Shown: positions 43,472-53,285 of the stretch, piece after piece
Layout of the letters: each line of letters starts with the position of its first letter
Numbering within the stretch: position 1 is the stretch's first letter
Assembly: GCA_032718475.1 (NCBI GenBank)
Contig: JAUCBJ010000983.1
Location: 30,912 to 94,911, forward strand
Source: Nemertoderma westbladi
Lineage: Eukaryota; Xenacoelomorpha; Nemertodermatida; Nemertodermatidae
Length of the DNA: 64,000 bases
Direction of reading: 5' to 3'
Notes under the pieces: model-generated
Databases searched by the model: none
Seen by the model: only the letters and a program-made list of their open reading frames with translations
Told to the model about the DNA's origin: nothing
Translations under genes and position numbers: made by a program

Positions 43472-46108
43472 TCAATAGTGTCCTCCTGACGATCTAATAG
43501 TTCGTCCTGCTGGTCTGGATATCTTCTCCTGAGCACTAATTGCTAACGGTAGGCTCGCGGTCTGGCGAATGGTATCTCTCATAATATTTAATGACCGTTT
43601 TTCCTGTTCTGACATAGCGGTCTCGTAACTACCGGGTTCTGCTGAGTCCTGTTCCAACCATTGTATGGTCCGTTCAGTCAGCAGTCGGTCAAGCGCTGCT
43701 TGCACTGCGCCATGGTCCTCGTCCACATCTTCGTCCGCAGCGGTGGCTAGTGTCAATGTGTCTGGTAGGCTCGCAAGCCTTCCGGTGTCACTAGTCGGCG
43801 TCGAATTGTCGTGCGGCGGTTTGACAACCTTTTGATCTGTCGGTAGGCTCGCAAGCCTTCCAAGATCAACGACCGGTGTCGAAGCCTGGTGGGTGGGGTC
43901 AATGACCTTCGGATTTTTCGGTAGGCTCGCAAGCCTTCCAAAATCCTCGTTCATCGAGTCATCCACAGCAACAACCCTCAGGTCTTCAGTAGTCAATACA
44001 ACCTGGTCTACTGCAAGTAGTTGTAAGTCAGAGGTCCGTATGGTCGTGTCCAGATCGGTTACGTCAGTATCGGTGGCGTCTGCGTTAGTGACGCAAGTCT
44101 GTCGTAGTGCCGTCCGTACAATTGGACCACGGGAGTGTGAAGGAGAATTATCTATCGTGTTAGTCAATAAACTACACGTACTCAAAACGTCGTCCTCCTG
44201 GTCACTTACCTCTAGTGAACGTATTGGTGCTCTAGTATACCAACCTATGGGAGTTCTACATGCGTAGGGGTTGCCCGCTGTAATAACAGATGGGCGTGTC
44301 TCCCATACCTGATGTAAGTTAAACTGGTCTGTCCCAATTAACATCGCAATGGAACGATAATTGACAGGACATTCCGGTATTCCAAGGTGTCGGAAATACT
44401 TACGATCTTCCGGTGATTGCTCTGGCACAGGGCCGAGCAAGTTACTAAAGTCCTTCGTAGCTGCAAAGGTCAAATTTCTTACCGGAAGTAATGAGCGCTC
44501 CTCCTTGCTGTGTTCCGCTTTGGAAAGAAGAGTGTCTAAGGTTAGTTTTACTCTCGTCACAGGAATCGCTCTCTTACCATGCATGCTGCTTACAGTATAC
44601 TGAGCAGTCTTACCTTGACTCATGTCCGTAACTACGTCGGCTACCTGTTCGTCGACATAGCTATGCGATGACGCAGAGTCTAAGATGGCGTATATACGCT
44701 TGCTCCCTCGGGTTCCGGTAATCTTTATAGGAATCACGCTAAACCCTTTCAATTGGTTCTGTGTGAGGAGCGTTATCGATGGCTGTTCCTCACCTGCATG
44801 CACGTAGAAAGTGTCGTCTTCCTCCTCGTCCTCGTCCGATGATCCTGACTGATCCATACAGTCGGTATAAAAGGTACGGATCTCGCGCGGCGCACGCTCC
44901 TTATAAAGCGCGTCGCATCTAGCCGCTTTATCTGGATGCTCTCGTCGAAAGCGTCTGGTCGGAGTATGACTGGTTGTGTGAAGCAACGCGTCATGGTTAC
45001 GTCCACACAAAGAACATGTATCATCGCTCGGGCAATCCTTCCGGACGTGTCCTGGCTTCATACATCTCCAACAGGAATCTAGAGATCGGATTTGGAGTCT
45101 CCTTTCCTCGATCCCTAACTCTTTAAAAGCGCGACATCCACGTAGTTTATGTCCGCTATGGTTTCTGCCGTTCCGCTCGCAGTATGAGCATCCCACAAAG
45201 TCCGCCGGCAACTGTTGTCGTGGCTGCGTGGTGCCGATAGGCGTCAGAACTTTAGAAGTCTCAGTAGGGGTGGCGTAAGTAACGGCCTTCGCGTTCGTCG
45301 GAAATGGTTTAGTCCGATTCGGCGCAGAAACAGTTATCCCTTCCGCCGCGATATGGTGATCGGTATAGTTCGATCGAGTCTCAATCACGGCCTCCCGTGA
45401 AATAAGTTGATAGACATCGGTGAGTTTTAATAACCCTCCGGCCTCTTCGCGCTGGTACTCGATGCGTCGCCATTCTCGTCGTAGTCGATGATGAAGTCGA
45501 CCGATTATTCGAATGAGAACCGTCGGTGCGTTAGCGTACTCGAGTTGTCCAATGGACCGTAAAGTCCCTATAGCGTTCTTTATTTCGTCCGCGAGTCGTA
45601 AAAGGTCGATCGGTCTCGAAATGTTGCCTCCTCTGCAGAGGTCTTCAATAATGGATTTAGCCATGGCGACATTACCGCCGTAAATCGAATACAAACGGTC
45701 GTACGCCAATTCAAAGGCATCGGGAACTCCAATAAAGGTTTCCGCTAATCGTTTCGGCTCACCAGACAGAACTTGGAGCAAGTAATTAAACTTCTCCGTC
45801 GAGGTGAAAGCACACTTAGCGATCTGGGACTCTACGTAGTCTACCAGTGTGCGCCAGTGTTTCGCGTTGCCAGAGAACTTCGGCGGTTGCTGTGCCGGTA
45901 ATCCGTGTCTAGCCGCGAATTTCGCAATCTCGCTAACTAAATCCAACTGTCCGCGTCCCTGTTCGGCGGCGTCGTCCAGTCGCTCCCTTCCGCGCGTTGT
46001 TCGTCGGTAGGAATTATTAACGGGATCTTCTTCTCGATGTGTCGGAGTCCGTCTAGTCTCCTGTTCTCTCCTCGGTGGTCGATGTTGTCTAGGTTGTTCC
46101 AACTCCAC
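43472..46108 (-). CDS. Element 2 Gag-protease ORF (BEL/Pao type), truncated before pol
   Basis: 878 residues read from a GTG-initiated frame that is open further upstream, so translation probably enters from the preceding Gag ORF. In order: a basic low-complexity start; the BEL/Pao gag region (PPKFSGNAKHWRTLVDYVES, FNYLLQVLSGEPKRLAETF); three Cys/His modules (CSYCERNGRNHSGHKLRGC, CWRCMKPGHVRKDC, CSLCGRNHDALLH); and an aspartic protease with active-site AILDSASSHSYVDEQVA and a later LIGTDQF-type segment. A low-complexity region with three GRLASLP repeats follows. The end (SEQEKRSLNIMRDTIRQ) resembles the start of the BEL/Pao reverse-transcriptase region, then the frame stops. Protease and capsid functions only. 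The active site reads DSA, whereas element 1 has DSG. Confidence 0.85.
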   Translation of the reverse strand: MELEQPRQHRPPRREQETRRTPTHREEDPVNNSYRRTTRGRERLDDAAEQGRGQLDLVSEIAKFAARHGLPAQQPPKFSGNAKHWRTLVDYVESQIAKCAFTSTEKFNYLLQVLSGEPKRLAETFIGVPDAFELAYDRLYSIYGGNVAMAKSIIEDLCRGGNISRPIDLLRLADEIKNAIGTLRSIGQLEYANAPTVLIRIIGRLHHRLRREWRRIEYQREEAGGLLKLTDVYQLISREAVIETRSNYTDHHIAAEGITVSAPNRTKPFPTNAKAVTYATPTETSKVLTPIGTTQPRQQLPADFVGCSYCERNGRNHSGHKLRGCRAFKELGIEERRLQIRSLDSCWRCMKPGHVRKDCPSDDTCSLCGRNHDALLHTTSHTPTRRFRREHPDKAARCDALYKERAPREIRTFYTDCMDQSGSSDEDEEEDDTFYVHAGEEQPSITLLTQNQLKGFSVIPIKITGTRGSKRIYAILDSASSHSYVDEQVADVVTDMSQGKTAQYTVSSMHGKRAIPVTRVKLTLDTLLSKAEHSKEERSLLPVRNLTFAATKDFSNLLGPVPEQSPEDRKYFRHLGIPECPVNYRSIAMLIGTDQFNLHQVWETRPSVITAGNPYACRTPIGWYTRAPIRSLEVSDQEDDVLSTCSLLTNTIDNSPSHSRGPIVRTALRQTCVTNADATDTDVTDLDTTIRTSDLQLLAVDQVVLTTEDLRVVAVDDSMNEDFGRLASLPKNPKVIDPTHQASTPVVDLGRLASLPTDQKVVKPPHDNSTPTSDTGRLASLPDTLTLATAADEDVDEDHGAVQAALDRLLTERTIQWLEQDSAEPGSYETAMSEQEKRSLNIMRDTIRQTASLPLAISAQEKISRPAGRTIRSSGGHY

Positions 46109-47709
46109 GCTGGTCCGTGATCGATCCGACGGTTGCGCTTCGAGTCGTTCTTCGAGTTGAGCTGATCGCTGATCGCTGATGAGCTGGGATGTGCTATTCA
46201 GCTGGCGGAGTAATATATTACAAACTTACAGTTGATGTTTGCTTACTCTCTAGGATATAATGAGAGAGTAATAAACTTGGCAAGTAATTTACTTCTCTGC
46301 AGTTTGGGCCTATCTGTTCAATATTAGTACTGAACTGTTTAGCGCTGATCGTTTCCGCTGGTTTCAACGTGGGTTTCTGTTGGGGTGTTTCTCGTGGAGG
46401 ATTGTCGATATAGGGGTTCGTCGATCGTTCCTCCCGTTTGTAATCCGCTGCCGCTGCCGCTCCAGTACGGAATATTTCCCGTTCCGTCGACTCCGAGTCA
46501 CTAGATGAGTCGCTGTCGTCCGGATAAGGTGGTTGGCGGGTTCGCGTCCGGCGTATTATTCTTGGTCGAGTTCGTCGTGGTCTGGGATCTACGGCTCCTC
46601 GTTGTTCGGTAGGCTCGCAAGCCTTCCACGAAGTCGTAGGTCTCGTTAAACATTGGGTGAGAGGTCTAGTAAAAACATCTGAGTTAAGTTCTACTGTAGG
46701 TTTATAAATGACTGGGTTCGCGCAGCACGTCACAGGTTTAACTTGTAATGGTTTACTCACCTGTTTTACTGTCATAAACGCAGGTTCGTCTCTCTCTACA
46801 AGTAAACTACGGCTTACAGTAGGTGGACTACTTATCTTACCTGCTAAAATTGGCGATGAAGTCGCCCTAGGTTGCGGTATTTCCGTCACAACAAACCTGT
46901 TGCCTTGCGTCGAACGCACAGGCGTTATTTCCTTAGGTTTCGTAACAAAGACCGGTTTTATCGGAGTCGTGGGTTTGAGCATAGGAATAACTTGGGGAAA
47001 ACGTTTACAGTAATCCTCGACGAACTCCTCTCCTCGATCTATCGCTCCCACGCTTCCTTCCTCGATCCGCTTCTGTATTCCGCGATATCGAGCTTCCATA
47101 CGATCCAGGGCAGACAAATCATGTCCAGTCCGCGATCTCATAGATCTATCTCTCGCGTCGAGTTCGAGGTCCGCTTGCGCGTTCGCTGTCTCGCGCGATC
47201 TACGATTCAATTCGAACTGTAGTTGCATCTCCCTTTCGCGTCGATCTGCGTCCTGTTGTTGTGCCGCTAATTCCGCTTCCTGTATAGCTAATCGAGCGTT
47301 TATTTGCCGCGCCTCCAACTTGGCACGAGCGTCGGATGCTGCTTTCTTCCGTGCTAACTCGTCAGCTGCCGCCTGTCGTGCTAACTCGTCGGCTGCTGCC
47401 GCCGCGGCCGCTTCTCGCGCTAAGTCCTCCTCCAGTCTCCGCATCTCTGATGCTTCGAACTCAGCTTGCGCCTTGAGTTGTGCAATTCTTGCCTCGTCTT
47501 CTCTACGTTGTTTCTCTCCTTCGATGGCGATCTGTGCCATCTGGTGTCGCGCTTCTTCCTCGGCGACTTGTTGTCGGCGTGCAACCTCCTGTTGTTGTCG
47601 AGTAATTCCAGACGCTGTTCTACTAACGTCGCCAACGTTGCCAACGTCGCTCCGTACGCTAACGAACGATCTATCCAGTGGTGGATGTTGGTAGGCTCGC
47701 GAGCCTTCC
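43764..47709 (-). repeat. Five dispersed copies of a 20-bp imperfect palindrome inside gag
   Basis: GGAAGGCTTGCGAGCCTACC (minus strand) occurs at 43764-43783, 43842-43861, 43920-43939 and 46608-46627. A variant GGAAGGCTCGCGAGCCTACC is at 47690-47709. It can fold as a hairpin with one internal mismatch and a four-base loop. The first three copies encode GRLASLP, the fourth WKACEPT and the fifth EGSRAYQ, so the DNA is conserved in three different reading frames. Confidence 0.95.
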
Positions 47710-48434
47710 GTAGTGAGAACTTCCGTCGTCCCTCGCGGTTCGACTTCCGGTTCGTCGATCGGTACGCCGCATCTACGAAGAAAATTGGTCAGCGTTTCCA
47801 ACCTTCCGTCCAGGCAGTAGAGTTCTTCTTCCTCTTCGGGTTGTAACAACGCGTCCGAAACTGACTCACCTAGCAGTTGGTCGAACTGCTCCTGTTGAGC
47901 CAAGCTTATTACCGACTTAAATTGGATAAGGCTTTCTCTCGCACTTACCAGTTTATCTACTATCTTTACCTGAGTAAAGTTGTCGCCACGCAACTCTGCA
48001 AGTTCGTGCAAACCTTTAAGTTTATCTACGGAGGCATGTACCCTACTTTCTATCCTTACCTGTAAGGTGTAGAACTCGTATCTCGACATCGGGGCGGTTA
48101 ACTCGCGTAAAACGCGAAAACCTTCTCCGAGGTTCCGAGTAATCTGGGCCATGTGTCCTCCTATACTTCTAATAACGTTCTCCTGGCTTCCAGTCGAACT
48201 TACCATGTCCGGTTCCCGTGATCTAGTCTGCGGGACGGTAAGGAAATCTTCGATTCTGCCGTCGCCACGCGTTGCGGCTTCCGGTATTTCCGTTCGGGGT
48301 ACCGGTGACGCAAGCGGTGTGACATCGGTGGAATCTCGGGTTCTCCTTCTCGGTTCGTCTACTGTCGATCTGTCCGGGTCGCACGAGTCATAGTCGGTAG
48401 GTGGGTATCTCGTCGAATGGGGTGTGTCACTCAT
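46218..48434 (-). CDS. Element 2 N-terminal Gag ORF with coiled coil
   Basis: 738 residues from the ATG at 48434 (MSDTPHSTRYPPTDYD). The N-terminal third is acidic and low in complexity. The middle (about residues 270-440) is a long charged coiled coil rich in Q, A, E and R (EEARHQMAQIAIEGEKQRRE, ARQAAADELARKKAASDA). The C-terminal part is Pro/Thr/Arg-rich. It ends in LLSHYILESKQTSTVSL just before the Gag-protease frame, to which it is offset by one base over a 28-nt GTAAGT...CCGCCAG gap. The order of parts equals the N-terminal half of the single long frame of element 1, so the two ORFs probably form one polyprotein. The function of the coiled-coil extension is unknown. Confidence 0.75.
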   Translation of the reverse strand: MSDTPHSTRYPPTDYDSCDPDRSTVDEPRRRTRDSTDVTPLASPVPRTEIPEAATRGDGRIEDFLTVPQTRSREPDMVSSTGSQENVIRSIGGHMAQITRNLGEGFRVLRELTAPMSRYEFYTLQVRIESRVHASVDKLKGLHELAELRGDNFTQVKIVDKLVSARESLIQFKSVISLAQQEQFDQLLGESVSDALLQPEEEEELYCLDGRLETLTNFLRRCGVPIDEPEVEPRGTTEVLTTEGSRAYQHPPLDRSFVSVRSDVGNVGDVSRTASGITRQQQEVARRQQVAEEEARHQMAQIAIEGEKQRREDEARIAQLKAQAEFEASEMRRLEEDLAREAAAAAAADELARQAAADELARKKAASDARAKLEARQINARLAIQEAELAAQQQDADRREREMQLQFELNRRSRETANAQADLELDARDRSMRSRTGHDLSALDRMEARYRGIQKRIEEGSVGAIDRGEEFVEDYCKRFPQVIPMLKPTTPIKPVFVTKPKEITPVRSTQGNRFVVTEIPQPRATSSPILAGKISSPPTVSRSLLVERDEPAFMTVKQVSKPLQVKPVTCCANPVIYKPTVELNSDVFTRPLTQCLTRPTTSWKACEPTEQRGAVDPRPRRTRPRIIRRTRTRQPPYPDDSDSSSDSESTEREIFRTGAAAAADYKREERSTNPYIDNPPRETPQQKPTLKPAETISAKQFSTNIEQIGPNCREVNYLPSLLLSHYILESKQTSTVSL

Positions 48435-49437
48435 GTCTTATTATATACGTCAAGTACGGGTAATAAAATGTCAAGTGTCTGAATGTTGAAGTGTCAAACT
48501 TACCTAACCGGTACAAATAAATCAACAAGTCAGAATGTCGAAATGTCGAAATGTACAAATGTCAAACTTACCTTGATATATATATATATCATATATATAC
48601 CCTAACCGGTACAAATAAAACTAACAAGGTATATAATAAAATAAGTAGTAATCTAGCCTACCGGCTAAATTTGTACGAATAAGTGAGATAACGGTATACG
48701 TTAACAAAATGTAGATCAACAAGTAAAACAATAGGCCAAACAGCAACGTCTAAAGGGAAAATATGTACCAACAACACTACTAATAGACAGTGAAACCCAC
48801 AAATTTTGAGTACTACTGTGCTTTCTTAAGTTTGAACGATGCGAGTCGTAAAACTTACGTTCCTTTGATCTTCCAGTCGTACAAATTCTCAAATACAAAC
48901 CGGACGTGGGTCTTTCCGTTTTTCGGCGGCGCGGACGAATTTATTGTCTCCCAAACTTTGCGAAAAGCGGTCTAATCCTCGAAGCGGTCCAGAAATGAGT
49001 CCTTGAGTCCTGAAAAGGTCGAAGGTGAGAGTTTTACTTCTACGCTTACAAAAAATCTTCCTAGGTACCGATACAAATTGGTCTTTAAACCCTATATGTA
49101 CCTTTTCAAGTACCGAAAGTAACACCGCACACACACGGCGTAAAACAAAGTGCTACAAACTAACTGTTAGCTAGTCAAAGATTAAATACGAAAGTACTAG
49201 CTACCCTAAAAGCCTACTGAAGCAGGGGACGTTCTAAATTACGAAATTTACTAACCTTAGATTTTAAATATCTCCTACTTACAATAGCTAACAATCGGAA
49301 TTATACTATATGCTACGTCGGAAATACTATATACTAATTTATATAAATACTTCCTACTGTAAGGGTAGGAATATTTTACACTACGATAGAAGTACTATAC
49401 ACTAATTTCAGAATTTGTATAATATACTTCCTACTGT
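48435..49437 (-). other. 5' untranslated interior of element 2
   Basis: About 1 kb between the 5' LTR and the Gag start codon, with no supported ORF. It contains a short AATGTCGAAATG tandem patch (48535-48560), a TATATA run (48578-48600) and a partial duplication of the LTR edge (TTCCTACTGTAAGGGTAGGA at about 49349, beside TTCCTACTGTAAGGGTCCAG at the LTR). Confidence 0.6.
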
Positions 49438-51710
49438 AAGGGTCCAGTAGTATACCGCTTACCAGATCCTAGTAACGATGTATCTTACTATGAGACTCTA
49501 GTAATGTATACGGGCTTGTACAGTATCTGACAACAAATCCCAGTCCAGGATATCTAAACAAACAGATATAGTACACAAACGACTACTGGCGAGGAACAGA
49601 GCCTTGTATCTATTCTATGTACGTGAGCGGGTCTAATGCCTACGTACTAGACAGAAGGATACCTGTCCTCTAACCGGTGAGGCAGATGTACAGTTACAGT
49701 AACAGACCAAACTCACGGGAAAACAATCCCCGCGCAGCGAATCCTAACTATCACTGACAGTCCTAAATACAGTAACTTGCCGCGGTGTGATTTATATGGT
49801 TTATATACGAGCTAGTGGGTTAACAGACCTAGCGTAACAACACTGACAGTCCTAAATCAGTCGAAAAGGGGTCGTGCCTAAATGTAACAATAACTGATCC
49901 CCCTGTACGAAATCAGTCTAAAGGGTCAAGCCTAAATGTAACAATACCGTTGTCCAGACAAACAACAGTTTAATAACGAAAGTGAAATACTCCTTATCTT
50001 GCCGCAATCAAATCAGATCCTAATTGTACAAATACAAATAATTTCCTCCTAACGTAATGTATAGTACGCTATAGCTAGTAGAACTTTAAGGGCGATATGT
50101 TTTAGGGCGTGTGTGTGTGGGTGTGTTACAAATAAAACAATTTCGTGTAATTCCTTTTACTAGGTTTTAGTGATTTTCTGACTAAAATGATACCGTGCGC
50201 TAGCTACTAAAATAAACTAGTCGCGTTTGTAGAACTTTATACTCACGAATGACGTCAAAGCTCTCTCCTTCCTATCCACAACCCAATGGGCAACCACAGT
50301 GTTAGTAACTACACCCGTGATCGGCACTAATACCAGATTCTGGTTGTAAGATAAGAATAGGGGTTAATCGCTACCGTACGTTAGCTGATCTGGTATACTA
50401 ATTTAATTCTAGAACTTTGTTGCTGCGGTAGTTAGCAGCAATACCTATCAGTACGTGGCAAGGCGCGGTAGGATATTAATAAACCTCCCTAGGCCAAGCA
50501 GTGTGCCGGTAGCAGAAATACTCCTTGCCTGATCAAATAGCTAACTCCAGACAAGGGGGGGGGGTACTAATGTACGTTCTACAAAGCGAACCGGTACCAA
50601 ACAGTCAGTGCTATGAATCACTAAATTATGGAACGTATGCTGTCCGTACCTAATATGTACTCGCGTACTGACGAATGGCAATAGTTCGCACCTGTAGGAA
50701 GTACAGGTTAACCCAGGGATTCGTAGGACTTGACACAGGGGGGGTGTCTGGATATAATTATTTGATCCTAAATTTGCGGCGTCCAGTGCGGTGTCACGCT
50801 TACCCTGATCTATAGGTCTTACGGCGGGCAAGGGCGTCGAACAAAGTCTTACCTTTCTCACAAAGCGGGCGCTGCATAGCAAGTTGAGCATTTCGAAGGG
50901 GCAAAGGGGGTGCGTGGTCAATCCAATGTGGGCGCTAGCGTGTTGTGGACATCCCTTCCCTGCGTTGCTTACGGCCTAACGGTCTAGGCTGCCATCTCCC
51001 TGGTGTTCGGCTGTCCCGAAGTCGGACCAAAAGAAAACATGTCAGGAAATTGCAGTATATTTACAGTTTTACAAAGGATTTATCAAAACGAAGTTTCAAC
51101 AAGAAACCGAATAAACTTTTTATACAAGAATAAGAGAGTGTAACACAAGGTATAAGGTTTGGTACTGAGGGGGTAACAAGTGATAACCGAAGGCAAACCG
51201 GCCTTTTTATACTAGAAATTGCACATGGAAACTAAACAGAAATTTCCACAGCTTCACCATTGAGCAATGAAGTGCTTCGTGCCCTATGATTGGCCCAGCT
51301 CATCGTTCAACGCAGTCCGGCCCTTACACTAAATCTGGGACATGGAATCCTAACAGAATTTTCCACTGCCTCACATTTGAGCAATAAGATAATTTATGCC
51401 CTATGATTGGCCTGGCTCATTATTCGCTACGTTGTACGCTTCTCATTGGCCTACCAATTAGCACCACACGAAAATAAATGGCCCCAAAATACAAATTTCC
51501 CGACTGGGATTCGAACTCGTAACCTACGTAATGTAACCAACGCCTTAACCATCTGACCACTACGCCACGAGAGTACCTAAGGGTTTTATGTGTACAAATA
51601 TGAATAGGCATATTACATTACTGTAACTTAATCAAAATACGTCGGATTTTCAAAAGTTTTTACGCTAAAGTTAAACTACAAATGCTACCTTATAGTGAAA
51701 TAATTCATCA
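49438..51710 (-). repeat. 5' LTR of element 2
   Basis: 2273 bp, direct copy of 40803-43079. In the element's orientation this is the upstream LTR that would drive its own transcription. It contains the second tRNA-like box A/box B sequence (51499-51572). Confidence 0.93.
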
Positions 51711-51807
51711 GTTATTCTAGAAGTAGAACATAAACTGCAAAACGAATATAATATATTCAGTGATACAGTAGGTACTGTAGTAGCTTGCTAAATTAAGCTA
51801 TTGTATA

Positions 51808-51956
51808 CGGTGGCTGAAAGCGGACAAAATAATTAATTTGGTACTACATTTTTTAATTATTATTTTTATCAAAATTTTTTTTCTTGAATTTCAACCCAGG
51901 TTGAAATTCAAATAACGTTGTTGATCAAAATAAAAATTGGCCGCTTTCAGCCACAG
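51808..51956. mobile_element. 149-bp MITE sharing its TIR with the PRDM9 intron
   Basis: The ends CGGTGGCTGAAAGCGG and, inverted, CTGTGGCTGAAAGCGGCC are flanked by TA on both sides (51806-51807 and 51957-51958), as in Tc1/mariner-type elements. A perfect inner hairpin, TTGAATTTCAACC at 51884-51896 and GGTTGAAATTCAA at 51899-51911, marks the centre. The element starts with GTGG and ends with CCACAG, so it could be spliced out of a plus-strand transcript. Before element 2 inserted, it lay about 165 bp upstream of the PRDM9 start codon. Confidence 0.85.
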
Positions 51957-52160
51957 TAAATTGTAGGATAGCTAGGTGTCATACGTGTCTGGTCTGGACG
52001 GTGTCCGTCGGTCGGTAAGTAGGTCGACGGTTAACGCTATAAAAATAAACTACCGGAAAATAAAAAAATTAACGGAAACAAACGCTCGTGATTGGCGGTT
52101 TCCAATGTGGGAATTTTGAAACTCACTATAGTTTTGTTACGGTTGTTTAAGTGGTATAGT
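51957..52160 (-). promoter_or_regulatory. Candidate original PRDM9 promoter region
   Basis: In the orientation of PRDM9 (minus) two CCAAT-type boxes lie close together: CATTGGAAACCGCCAATCAC spans both (plus-strand 52090-52112, GTGATTGGCGGTTTCCAATG). The stretch is locally G+C-richer, with GACGGTGTCCGTCGGTCGGT at about 51999. If element 2 is removed, this is about 0.35 kb upstream of the PRDM9 ATG. The position fits a promoter; there is no direct evidence of transcription start. Confidence 0.35.
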
Positions 52161-52164
52161 ATAT

Positions 52165-52340
52165 GCAGCACCCTGGTTTAGTGGTTACATTCCTGGGCTC
52201 CCAATCATTCCTAGCCTAAACCTGGCTTTCACCCTTATCTGGTGGATAAATGGGAACTTACTGTGGAAGATCACCTATATTGGTGAACAGGCATACCTTG
52301 GCTTAACGAGCCTAAAATATTCTCCCATTCATTAAGTGGT
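52165..52340 (+). repeat. Probable tRNA-derived SINE remnant
   Basis: CACCCTGGTTTAGTGGTTAC resembles a tRNA box A region (TGGTTTAGTGG), followed by TTCCTGGGCTCCCAATCATT as in tRNA-derived SINEs. The box B is degenerate. A non-tRNA body follows (GGTGAACAGGCATACCTTGG). No coding capacity. The boundaries are uncertain. Confidence 0.4.
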
Positions 52341-52544
52341 AGTATTCACTTACAACATAAAGTTTATGTTTATTTTACTGTGTAATACACTTTATTTTAC
52401 TTTAATATCTGTACAATATATTTTCCGTAATTTTTCCTCTATTTTAAACAACAACCGAACAAATACAGAAATGTTGATTGCATTTGTACCGTTATGTAGT
52501 CATTTGAATATAGGATCAGGTGACAAAGTCAGGTGGGATAACTA

Positions 52545-53285
52545 CTACTATAATCGGCCTGCTGCATTGAAACTGCACATTGAGATGCTATGCCAGCATA
52601 ACAAAAACATATTCTCACCATCATGCAATCCACAATTGACAAGCCCAATTGAGCGTGCATTAAGAATGCTATGCCAATCAAAGTTGCACCGCCACAACTC
52701 CCTATCCCCCATTAATTTAAGGAGATTATTCACATTATTCAAAGGCCAGAGTCCTTTAGGAGGCGTTTCACGAAATTCACGGGCTGCCACCATGCTTATT
52801 CACTCAATGAGGACGCCATAAGCGCAAGATTATGCACTGGCTGGTTCTGACGGCAAAAGCAATGTCCTGCAAAGCGGGGGCAGTTCTGTTCAAGTGTCAA
52901 GCTAGGGGAGACTAATGAAACACCTCCAAGGTTGTATAGACTGATAGAGGCTACGGTTGGAGATGTGTTCATTGTACTTGACACAATGAGCCCAACACAG
53001 CATTCTTGAGAAAGTGCCATCCAGAGATTTGGTGTCCTCAGCAGCAGTTAGAACCCAGCATGGACTCCCGTACAGGATAAGAGTACCGGTACTACTACAG
53101 CCATAATAAATAATCTAACCTTAAGTTTCCGTTTTATTCTATTGGACTTCCAAATCATGTACAAACTATTTTACGCCGCCCATGCCTTCCCCTTACATAT
53201 CGGAAGGTCTGAATTTCGAATCCATAATCCCAAGTACCAGAAGTCAACCACGTGCTCAAGCAAGCCGTCCCTAGAGCTTAAATGC
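52545..53285 (+). repeat. Dispersed repeat, copy B (see 4690-5330)
   Basis: This copy is longer and better preserved than that at 4690-5330 and shares the same ordered blocks (CGCCACAACTCCCTATCCCCC, TCCTGCAAAGCGG, CTAGGGGAGACTAATGAAAC, TTGTACTTGACACAATGAGC, TTAGAACCCAGCATGGACTC). A 161-codon frame (52336-52821) covers its start but is not kept in copy A, and I do not regard it as a gene. Confidence 0.65.

Larger units (their letters stand above)
40803..51710 (-). mobile_element. BEL/Pao-type LTR retrotransposon, element 2 (young, pol deleted)
   Basis: LTRs 40803-43079 and 49438-51710 (TGTAAGGG...ATTCATCA) are flanked by perfect 5-bp target duplications GTTAT (40798-40802 and 51711-51715). 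I count about four substitutions and one G-run length change between the LTRs, so insertion was recent. The orientation is minus, as for PRDM9. Internal coding: an N-terminal Gag ORF (46218-48434) and a Gag-protease ORF (43472-46108) that reaches only the first residues of pol. A purine-rich GGAGCGG precedes the 3' LTR, as in element 1. Reverse transcriptase and integrase are absent, so it would need help from a relative to move. Confidence 0.93.

Noticed and set aside
47320-47846. Plus-strand frames rich in Ala and Ser opposite the gag coiled coil
   Set aside because: They are antisense shadows of the codon-biased coiled-coil region in the Gag ORF of element 2.
52336-52821. 161-codon open frame
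   Set aside because: It covers a dispersed repeat, has no recognisable domain and is not kept open in the related copy at 4690-5330.
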